From NCBI GenBank assembly GCA_965370415.1, contig CBDUTJ010000039.1, forward strand, positions 1-23,889: a DNA stretch of 23,889 bases. The letters run 5' to 3'. Shown piece by piece: positions 6,466-13,295 of the stretch. Below the pieces are notes generated by a model that was not told where the DNA came from, did no database searches, and saw nothing but the letters and a program-made list of their open reading frames with translations. The position numbers and the translations under genes were made by a program. This DNA is from JACNIV01 sp965370415. GTDB taxonomy: Bacteria; Cloacimonadota; Cloacimonadia; Cloacimonadales; TCS61. Position 1 is the stretch's first letter; each line of letters starts with the position of its first letter.

Positions 6466-9400
6466 TCAATAACTCACAATCTCATCAATCTTCTTCATCA
6501 ACCCAATCGTCTTCTTAACAATTACAATAATCTTCAAATAATGCATCAAATCATCAATTTTTAGTATTTCATCTTTATGGTCTGTGATGAATTTCTCCAG
6601 AACTTTATAACCACCGATCATAAAATTGAAAACTTCCGGTTTAACAGGTTCGATAAAGCAATTTGGATTAAGATATATTTTATTATCTTTATAAATATCT
6701 GCTTTCAGGTTGTATTTGATTTTATAAACTTCCGAAGTTTCGGAAACTTCGGAAGTTTTCTTTACAATGTTGAAATCCCAGTTTTCCTGTTTATTCAATA
6801 TTTCTGCTTTCATCAAATGAAGGTCAACAAGCTGTTTACCAAAACTTATCAGTCCTTGTCCTCTTGTTTTTATAAAGCTGAAATCTATTCTCGGAAAATC
6901 TGTTTTCAAAAATTCATTATAACGTCTACGGTAATTATTAGAATACAAAATAGCATAGATATAATAGAAAATATCCTTTTCCGAAAATTCTTTTAATTCG
7001 CTTTCCCAGTATTTCTTAAATTCATCTGTGAAATTAACTTCCTTTTCTTCTGCAAAAATATGGTTTTCTTTTTCTGAATATAAATATAATGGAAATACCA
7101 GTTCACCACCACGCCTAAAAATATTAAAATCAACAATATGATTTGAGCAGAAAACAATATCCCAATTATCACTTCCTGTTACATTGCCTGCTCTTCCAAT
7201 TAACAAACTACTATTTTCTTTCAACATATGCTGCATAACTTTGTAACGAGCTCGTTCAAGTAGTTTGACATCATAAAAAATAAATCTGTTATCAAAAGGA
7301 CGGTAAGAGATATTTTTAATTTTACCTTCTTCATCTATATTAAATTTAGTTCTAATTTTATCAGCTAATTTCTGTTTTGAATGATCAATAAACATCTTAT
7401 CATCTGAAGTTACAATTCCAATATTTGACACTCTAAAAATATCCTTCACACTCCAAAACAGAGAATATTCATCTTCTAGTTCGGTATTTCGTGGAATAAA
7501 ATAATGCATATCACTTTTTGGTTTTAGTTCAGAAAATCCGATTTCCTCAAAATTACTTAAATCAAACTTATTCAGAAATGCTTCTTTATCTTTCTTTAAT
7601 CCAAATTTATTTTTATAAAAGATTTTACATTCATTTTGCGATTCTTCGAGTTTGATCATAATAATAATGCAAACACCTTGTTCGATCTGGAAAACATTCT
7701 CATCTTTCGAACCATCAGGGGCTTTTTCTTTTTTCTTTGAACTTCCATGCAGGTTAACGATATAAATTTTATCAAAACTATCGAGTAATGATTTCCTCAT
7801 ATACCTGAATGTTGGATTATCCAGAAATGCATGGTTTACAATATATCCGATAACTCCTCTGCCATGATGATCTATTCTGTTTTGAGCAAACCTGATAAAT
7901 TTAACATAATCATCCTGCAACCATTTTGGATTTTTTTCATCGAGTTTCTTAAAATCTGCATATTTATAATATTCTATTTGAGTTCCGATCCAATTTTTTT
8001 GTTTAACTAAACCTTCTTTATTTCTCTTTTTACTTTTCGGTTTCAAATATATTAAACAACCTTTTGTATCAAATTCCGGTACAAAGTCAAAAATATATTT
8101 ATCACCTTTTTTTCTATGAATCATTTCTTCACTTGGGTTTTCACTGCTTCCTTTGTAAGGTGGATTTCCAAAGATTGCAATTATTTTTTCATTCTTTTTA
8201 ACATATTGTGCAGCTTCACTTTCTTCTGTTATAGAATCAAATCCAAAAAGACTATTCGGTTTTTTATCAGGATCATCAAGAGTGTTTGCCAGAAATATCT
8301 TAAATCTCTTTTTTCTTTTCTCAAGATCGAATCCAAGTTTTCTCAAGGTAAGGTTCATTTTAAAATGAGCAATAGCATAAGAAGCGACCATAAATTCAAA
8401 AGCAAAGAAATTTTCCAGGATATGTTCGGTCATTTCCTGATTAAATCGTTCCTGTTCGAGATGCAGTTTACCAAATTTTTTATCAATTTTTTCTTTAATC
8501 AATTCAATTGCGAATGCAAGAAAAGCTCCAGTTCCTGTTGCCGGGTCGAGAACCTTTACCTCTTTATTCATCAAACCATTTTCTAAACCAAAATCTGTTT
8601 GCAGAATATGATCGATAGAACGAACGATAAAGTTTATTACAGGTTTTGGCGTAAGATAAACAGCCCGATTTTTTCGAGTTGTCTTATCATATTCTTTAAG
8701 GAAAGGTTCATAAAAATAGAGGATTGGATCATTTTCCGATTTGTTGTTAATGAATTGAGGAATGATCTTTTCCAAATTTGAATAATCGAGTTGTCTTATT
8801 ATAATTTCAACAGATTCTTTCAATTCCGGAATGAGTCTTGTTGCAGTGCTGACGAGACGATACATATCTCCTAAAACAGGGATTGTTTTGGGAATATAAT
8901 CCACAGCAGTAGTTAGAGTAAATTCTCTCATTAAATATTTCTCGTGATGATATATAGCAGCAATGAATAAAGAATAAGAAAATGTTTCTGCAAAAAGATT
9001 GGCAAAATCATGATCGGTTAAATTTGGTAAAAGTGTTTTTTCAAAACCATCTTTAGTTTTCTGAAGAGGTTTATAATCTTCAAGAAGTTCTTCTACAGTA
9101 GATGAAAGCAGTTTTGTTTTCTTTGCTAATACAAAAGCTAATTGTTTTGGTGTTTTTATTGGATATGATTGATATATCAAGAACAAATCCAATATTTCAT
9201 TTAAAGTATCAAAGTTATCCGGTTTTATGTAATCAAAGATGATTTCTTTTTGTCTAACAGGTTTTCCTTTACTGTTCCACTGCCATAATTCCCAGTTTTT
9301 CAGGTTTGTGAAAATAATATTTTCTAAAGAATTTTTATATCTCTCAAATTGTTCTTTGAATTTTTCTTTATCCAAAGTATCCTCTGGTAGTTTAACTTCA

Positions 9401-9624
9401 ATATATCCGATTGGGAAATCTTGTTGCTTAATCACAAAATCAGGAAACCCGATAGGTTTATCATAATTCTTTGCAGATTGTTCAATAACAGCTTTTGTCT
9501 CTCTTTTGAAATTATTTTTGATAAATTCTTCTAGGAAATTACCTAATGGTTTATAAAGACTTCTTTCAGTTCCGTCCTGCAATCTGTCATAAATCTCATC
9601 AAAATATTTCTGGTAGTCTATCAT
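6466..9624 (-). CDS. single-chain restriction-modification enzyme (type IIG / ISP-like)
   Basis: This 1052-residue protein combines cleavage and methylation. The N-terminal nuclease shows a PD-(D/E)xK pattern: D62 in GFPDF, then E76 and K78 in GYIEVK. A helical linker (about 130-320) leads to a gamma-class N6-adenine methyltransferase with SAM motif I DPATGTGAF (360-368), FAFEFMVASYAIAH (407-420) and catalytic NPPY (487-490). The C-terminal third resembles the type ISP specificity domain: RPFDNRF near 773, ARYKVMQHML, FPLYLYS near 846 and YIYAILYSNNYRRRY. No helicase motifs are present, unlike LlaBIII-type ISP enzymes of about 1600 residues, so type IIG behaviour is likely. The ATG at 9624 has AGGAG upstream; an in-frame TTG one codon earlier is an alternative. 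Base composition is visibly more AT-rich than the flanking operons, suggesting transfer. A 33-bp palindrome lies in frame near residue 960. Confidence 0.88.
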   Translation of the reverse strand: MIDYQKYFDEIYDRLQDGTERSLYKPLGNFLEEFIKNNFKRETKAVIEQSAKNYDKPIGFPDFVIKQQDFPIGYIEVKLPEDTLDKEKFKEQFERYKNSLENIIFTNLKNWELWQWNSKGKPVRQKEIIFDYIKPDNFDTLNEILDLFLIYQSYPIKTPKQLAFVLAKKTKLLSSTVEELLEDYKPLQKTKDGFEKTLLPNLTDHDFANLFAETFSYSLFIAAIYHHEKYLMREFTLTTAVDYIPKTIPVLGDMYRLVSTATRLIPELKESVEIIIRQLDYSNLEKIIPQFINNKSENDPILYFYEPFLKEYDKTTRKNRAVYLTPKPVINFIVRSIDHILQTDFGLENGLMNKEVKVLDPATGTGAFLAFAIELIKEKIDKKFGKLHLEQERFNQEMTEHILENFFAFEFMVASYAIAHFKMNLTLRKLGFDLEKRKKRFKIFLANTLDDPDKKPNSLFGFDSITEESEAAQYVKKNEKIIAIFGNPPYKGSSENPSEEMIHRKKGDKYIFDFVPEFDTKGCLIYLKPKSKKRNKEGLVKQKNWIGTQIEYYKYADFKKLDEKNPKWLQDDYVKFIRFAQNRIDHHGRGVIGYIVNHAFLDNPTFRYMRKSLLDSFDKIYIVNLHGSSKKKEKAPDGSKDENVFQIEQGVCIIIMIKLEESQNECKIFYKNKFGLKKDKEAFLNKFDLSNFEEIGFSELKPKSDMHYFIPRNTELEDEYSLFWSVKDIFRVSNIGIVTSDDKMFIDHSKQKLADKIRTKFNIDEEGKIKNISYRPFDNRFIFYDVKLLERARYKVMQHMLKENSSLLIGRAGNVTGSDNWDIVFCSNHIVDFNIFRRGGELVFPLYLYSEKENHIFAEEKEVNFTDEFKKYWESELKEFSEKDIFYYIYAILYSNNYRRRYNEFLKTDFPRIDFSFIKTRGQGLISFGKQLVDLHLMKAEILNKQENWDFNIVKKTSEVSETSEVYKIKYNLKADIYKDNKIYLNPNCFIEPVKPEVFNFMIGGYKVLEKFITDHKDEILKIDDLMHYLKIIVIVKKTIGLMKKIDEIVSY
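6726..6758. repeat. 33-bp perfect palindrome inside the restriction-modification gene
   Basis: The arm AAACTTCCGAAGTTTC (6726-6741) is followed by a single G and its exact 16-base complement (6743-6758). It is read through in frame as TSEVSETSEV between FNIVKK and YKIKYNL. A longer perfect inverted repeat than any other in the window, lying in a variable part of the specificity domain. Confidence 0.85.
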
Positions 9625-9738
9625 CAACTTAATCTCCTATTTGAATTAAATCAGACAGAATGATTTCAACTTTTTTGCTCGTTTTTAGTCAATACAAAAA
9701 TATCACTCATCCCCCCAACCCCTTCTCTCAAATTTACT

Positions 9739-9790
9739 CGTTCGCAAGTTAAACTTGCAAACGCAATTGTGTCGATAAGTTCAACTTATC
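9739..9790. repeat. two adjacent hairpins with AAGTT/AACTT cores
   Basis: The first stem is GCAAGTT / AACTTGC (9744-9758), extended by CGTT / AACG after one mismatch (9739-9763). The second is GATAAGTT / AACTTATC with a one-base centre (9774-9790). They share the AAGTT-AACTT core and lie between the restriction-modification gene promoter region and a decayed gene. No T-run makes them obvious terminators. The stretch 9625-9738 holds only the leader of the downstream gene, with a TTGACT at 9692-9687. Confidence 0.6.
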
Positions 9791-10016
9791 AACAAGAAGA
9801 ATCTGAGATCCCCGCTTTTGCGAGGAAGATATAAAAGTAACGCAAAGATATAATGTTGGCTTTACGAAGCGAAACGACATATTCTTTCTTGTTTGTAAGA
9901 GTGAATCTTACAAAGGTCACCAAAGCTACAATTTTCCAAAAAGCCTTCTCAGCCTTTGTTTGGTTCTTCCTGAATCTTCGACAAACATCTCTAATATCTT
10001 CTTGCATTTTCTCCAT
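9789..10016 (-). pseudogene. decayed DUF559 (Vsr-like endonuclease fold) gene, N-terminal remnant
   Basis: The start at 10016 gives MEKMQEDIRDVCRRFRKNQTKAEKAFWKI in pieces; RRFRKNQTKAEKAFWK is the conserved N-terminal signature of DUF559 proteins, which normally continue with a GxKFRRQ..IGxYIxDF nuclease core over about 110-120 residues. Here the match stops after WKI, and the remaining ~45 residues look like read-through of non-coding or repeat DNA (ending KAGISDSSC). No downstream DUF559 core was recognised in other frames. DUF559 genes are commonly scattered as small mobile-looking elements with repeats, and a hairpin (10030-10060) sits just upstream. It may still be translated, but no function is expected. 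It lies 61 bp after dprA on the same strand. Confidence 0.6.
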
Positions 10017-10029
10017 CGCTTCTAATGAT

Positions 10030-10060
10030 CCCTCTTTTCGATTGGAATGAGAAGAGAGGA
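10030..10060. repeat. CCTCTTTTC / GAAGAGAGG hairpin
   Basis: A 9-bp stem with one G-T pair (10031-10039 with 10051-10059) and an 11-base loop containing CGATTGGAAT. It is a diverged relative of the hairpins at 21730-21753 and 19281-19298, all with CTCTCTT / AAGAGAG arms around an AATC-containing loop. Confidence 0.55.
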
Positions 10061-10077
10061 ATAGCAAGGTGAGTTCG

Positions 10078-11169
10078 TCAATACAACGGCACGATCTTAT
10101 TACCCGGAACTTTTTTTATCACGTTTTTCAGTTCCAGAGAAAGCAGTATTGTGGAAAGCTCTCCCACCGAAAAGCCTGTTTTCATTATCAATGTATCAAA
10201 ATGTATTTCAGGCTTATTCTCGATCACTATCTGGTAAATATTCTCTTCTTTTGCATTCAATTCAGGAAATATTCTTGTTTGTTCATCTAATATTAAATCG
10301 TATTCTTCCAGGATGTCTTTTGCGGAAGATACGATCTTTGCACCCAGTTTGATGAGATAGTTCGGTCCTTCAGCTTGTTTACGATTTATATCTCCCGGTA
10401 GGGCAAATACATCTCGATTCTGATCCATGGCAAATTTTGCAGTTAAAAGAGCTCCACTTTGTCGTGAACCTTCTATGATAAAGCTACCCAAACTGAGACC
10501 GCTGATGATCCGGTTGCGGGTGGGAAAGTTCCATTTTTCGGCTTTACTGCCGGGAATATACTCGGACACGATGATCCCATTCTGAATGATGTCTTCTGCT
10601 AACTCCCTATTCTCAGGTGGATAAAACTGATCTACCCCTGTGCCCATTACAGCAATAGTTCTACCGCCATTATTAAGAGCAGCAATATGCGACAGGGCAT
10701 CTATACCGTAAGCTAACCCGCTTACGATGGTGAAACCGGCTCTTGCCAGTTGTCCACCAATTTCGTTTGTCATCATTTTTCCATAATTGCTGGCTCTGCG
10801 TGTTCCCACGATGGCAAGAGTCCGCCGAAAATCTTCTTTTCTCAAACTCCCGCGATAGAAGAGAAAAGCAGGTGGATCGAAAATATTTCTCAGGAGGGTT
10901 GGATATTCATCATCCAGTACTGTGAGAAATTTTATTTCATACTTATTAATCAATTTCACGACCCTGTTCCAGTCGGCTGGTTCATCCGGCTTGTAAAGGT
11001 ATTCTTTAACATCTTCGGAAATGAATTCAATATCTGCCAAAGTGTCTCTTTTACCGATAAACCCTGATGGTTCTCCCAAAATGCCGGTCAATTTTATAGC
11101 TGCTACATTTCCAAAATTAGGTGTGGATAGTAATTGTATCCAGGTTTTTATTCTTTCAATTTTATCCAT
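10078..11169 (-). CDS. dprA: DNA processing protein DprA (Smf)
   Basis: DprA binds incoming single-stranded DNA during natural transformation and loads RecA. The 363-residue protein has an N-terminal helical SAM-like region (1-75), then the Rossmann-like core with AIVGTRRASNYG (119-130), SGLAYGIDALSH (150-161), GTGVDQFYPPENREL, FPTRNRIISGLS (215-226), EGSRQSGALLTAKFA and ALPGDI (256-261). A C-terminal winged-helix domain follows (about 300-363). All hallmark residues are present and the length is standard. The ATG overlaps the end of the preceding dehydrogenase gene by 8 bp, with GGAGATAT just upstream, so translation is probably coupled. Presence of dprA suggests, but does not prove, competence; no other com genes are in the window. 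Confidence 0.95.
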   Translation of the reverse strand: MDKIERIKTWIQLLSTPNFGNVAAIKLTGILGEPSGFIGKRDTLADIEFISEDVKEYLYKPDEPADWNRVVKLINKYEIKFLTVLDDEYPTLLRNIFDPPAFLFYRGSLRKEDFRRTLAIVGTRRASNYGKMMTNEIGGQLARAGFTIVSGLAYGIDALSHIAALNNGGRTIAVMGTGVDQFYPPENRELAEDIIQNGIIVSEYIPGSKAEKWNFPTRNRIISGLSLGSFIIEGSRQSGALLTAKFAMDQNRDVFALPGDINRKQAEGPNYLIKLGAKIVSSAKDILEEYDLILDEQTRIFPELNAKEENIYQIVIENKPEIHFDTLIMKTGFSVGELSTILLSLELKNVIKKVPGNKIVPLY

Positions 11170-12127
11170 ATATCTCCGGGTTTACAACTTGCGGAGCTTT
11201 ATAGCCCTTGATAATAGCAATAGCATTTTCAGCAGCGATCATACCCATATTTGTACGTGTTTCGATGGTACCGCTACCAACATGTGGTAACAGGACTGCA
11301 TTTTTACACTCTGTAAGACCTTCTGTAAGTTTCGGTTCGTTCTCATAAACATCTAATCCCGCTCCAGCGATCTGATCTTCTTGTAATGCTTTTACCAGGG
11401 CTTTTTCATTAACTACAGGACCACGTGATGTGTTAATAAGATAGGCTGTTTTTTTCATCATTTTCAATTCATATTCACCGATAAGATGTTTGGTAGATGG
11501 AACCAGCGGCACATGCAGGCTAACAAAATCTGACCTCTTGAGAAGCTCGATGAGTTCTACTTTTTCAGCTTTAATACCTTTTTCGATAGTTGTATTCTTA
11601 TTTGTGTAAATCACTTTCATATTGAAGCCTAAAGCACGTTTTGTCACTGCTGAACCTATTCTGCCTGCTCCTATTATACCCAGCGTTTTTCCATTAATCT
11701 CACCACCCAGGCAAAGCATCGGTCCCCAACCTTTGAACTTACCGGCACGTACGAATTTATCGGCTTCAACCGTGCGCCGGGCAACGGCACAAATCAAAGA
11801 CCAGGCAAGATCGGCAGTGGTTTCCGTGAGAACACCTGGAGTATTCGTAACAGGGATTTTAAGGAGTGTAGCTGTTTTCACAGATATATTATTGTAACCT
11901 ACTGCATAGTTCACAATTCCTTTCAGATTGGGATTTACCGTGATAATATCTTTGTCGATGGTGTCTGTGAGCAAGCAAAGAAGAATATCACACCATTTTA
12001 CTCCCTCGATGATCTCAGTCTTTGTTAGTACTCTATCTTCAGAATTTATTCGTAACTCAAATACTTCTTTAATTGTATCTAATGCCAGTTGCGGCAAAAT
12101 TCTGGTTATGAATATCTTTGGGTTCAA
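11162..12127 (-). CDS. D-2-hydroxyacid dehydrogenase, probable glyoxylate/hydroxypyruvate reductase
   Basis: The enzyme should reduce a 2-oxoacid such as glyoxylate or hydroxypyruvate with NAD(P)H. The start is TTG at 12127 with GGAGG a few bases upstream; no ATG is suitably placed. The 321 residues show the family plan: a catalytic domain, NYAVGYNNI and TNTPGVLTETTADLAWSL, the nucleotide-binding GAGRIGSA (153-160), and catalytic Arg235 (NTSRGPVVNE), Glu264 (DVYENEP) and His282 (LLPHVGSGT). Arg/Glu/His spacing and the TPGVLTETTAD segment match GyaR-type glyoxylate reductases rather than SerA, which has an extra ACT domain. Exact substrate cannot be read from sequence. It sits between obg and dprA in one operon, 15 bp after obg and overlapping dprA by 8 bp. 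Confidence 0.9.
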   Translation of the reverse strand: MNPKIFITRILPQLALDTIKEVFELRINSEDRVLTKTEIIEGVKWCDILLCLLTDTIDKDIITVNPNLKGIVNYAVGYNNISVKTATLLKIPVTNTPGVLTETTADLAWSLICAVARRTVEADKFVRAGKFKGWGPMLCLGGEINGKTLGIIGAGRIGSAVTKRALGFNMKVIYTNKNTTIEKGIKAEKVELIELLKRSDFVSLHVPLVPSTKHLIGEYELKMMKKTAYLINTSRGPVVNEKALVKALQEDQIAGAGLDVYENEPKLTEGLTECKNAVLLPHVGSGTIETRTNMGMIAAENAIAIIKGYKAPQVVNPEIYG

Positions 12128-12142
12128 CTATCCTCCGGGATT

Positions 12143-13165
12143 TTATTTAATTTCCTCATCAAACTTTTTGATCATTTCAAAAAGTTGGCGTTTCATTTGT
12201 GCCAGGTTTTCACCGGAAACAGATGAAATGGAAAAAATGTTTTCTTGCAGTTTCGATTCAAATTCATTTTTAAGAATTTCCAACAGGTCTTTTTTATCTT
12301 CTTGTGGAATAGTATCCATTTTACTCAGAACAATCAGGTGTGGTTTTTTGTCTAGATACGGATCGTATAAATGTAGTTCTTTTTTCAGGGTCTGATAATC
12401 ATTGAACGGTTCATTGGAATTTACATCAATGAGAAAAAGCAGTGTTTTGGTTCTTTGAATATGCCGCAGGAACTGATCTCCCAGACCTTTACCATCGTGT
12501 GCACCTTCTATAATACCCGGAATATCTGCCATCACGAAAGATTCATAATCACTCACACCTACTACACCGAGAGTAGGTGCCAGCGTGGTAAATCTGTAAT
12601 CTGCTATTTTGGGATGGGCATCGGAAACTCTGCTGAGTAAAGTGGATTTCCCCGCATTTGGAAAACCAACCAATCCCACATCTGCCATCAGTTTGAGAAC
12701 GAGTTCTAATTCAAGTTGTTCACCATTCCCACCAGGTTTCGCATAACGGGGAGCTTTGTTGGTGGCGCTTTTAAAACGGGCATTACCGCGACCTCCGTTG
12801 CCACCTTTTGCCAGGATGATCTCCTGTTTGTGTTTCAGAATTTCCCCGATCTTCTCGTATTTACTTTCGGTAATATCGTAGATCTCTGTTCCCAGTGGAA
12901 ACTCGATATATTTTTTATCACCATTGGCTCCGGTTTTATTGCTGCCCTGTCCATGTTGTCCGCGTGTGGCTTTAAAAAGCTTATGAAAACGATAAGCAAT
13001 TAGCGTGTTAATGTTTTCATTACCTACGGCAATAATATCTCCCCCCCTACCTCCATCACCACCGTCGGGTCCACCTTTAGCTACAAACTTTTCACGACGA
13101 AAACTCACACAACCATTACCGCCATTGCCGGATTTTACCTTGATCTTTGCATAATCTATAAACAT
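12143..13165 (-). CDS. obg: Obg family GTPase, ribosome-associated
   Basis: Obg/CgtA is an essential GTPase acting in 50S ribosome assembly and stringent-response signalling. The 340-residue protein starts with the glycine-rich Obg fold: KVKSGNGGNGCVSFRREKFV, GGPDGGDGGRGGD and AKGGNGGRGN (residues 9-128). The G domain carries G1 GFPNAGKST (167-175), switch I with RFTTLAPTLG, G3 DIPG (214-217), G4 SKMD and G5 SSVSGEN. It ends soon after the G domain, so the optional C-terminal OCT domain is absent, as in many bacteria. It is first in the operon with the dehydrogenase and dprA. The ATG has AAAGG upstream. Confidence 0.96.
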   Translation of the reverse strand: MFIDYAKIKVKSGNGGNGCVSFRREKFVAKGGPDGGDGGRGGDIIAVGNENINTLIAYRFHKLFKATRGQHGQGSNKTGANGDKKYIEFPLGTEIYDITESKYEKIGEILKHKQEIILAKGGNGGRGNARFKSATNKAPRYAKPGGNGEQLELELVLKLMADVGLVGFPNAGKSTLLSRVSDAHPKIADYRFTTLAPTLGVVGVSDYESFVMADIPGIIEGAHDGKGLGDQFLRHIQRTKTLLFLIDVNSNEPFNDYQTLKKELHLYDPYLDKKPHLIVLSKMDTIPQEDKKDLLEILKNEFESKLQENIFSISSVSGENLAQMKRQLFEMIKKFDEEIK

Positions 13166-13232
13166 GTTTTGCCTTTATAAATGACTTTCACTCAACCAGA
13201 CCGTTCCGAAGGTTAAGAAAACCCCTCTTAAT

Positions 13233-13291
13233 CTCCCCTTCAGTCTTCGCTCAGATAAATCGAAGCTACGCCTGACACGTACGAAGGGGAG
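13233..13291. repeat. nested hairpin with GTAG next to the inner stem
   Basis: CTCCCCTTC (13233-13241) and GAAGGGGAG (13283-13291) form a perfect outer 9-bp stem. Inside, on the minus strand, GTAG (13269-13266) directly precedes CTTCG / CGAAG (13265-13245, 11-base loop). The inner unit resembles the elements at 13491-13520 and 16280-16308. On the plus strand the outer stem is followed by CTTTTTATTT. It fills most of the gap between the C25-like gene's stop and obg and may double as a transcription terminator. Confidence 0.65.
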
Positions 13292-13295
13292 CTTT

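Noticed and set aside
11162..12127. Phosphoglycerate dehydrogenase (serA)
   Set aside because: No ACT or intervening domain; length and motif wording fit glyoxylate reductase-type enzymes.
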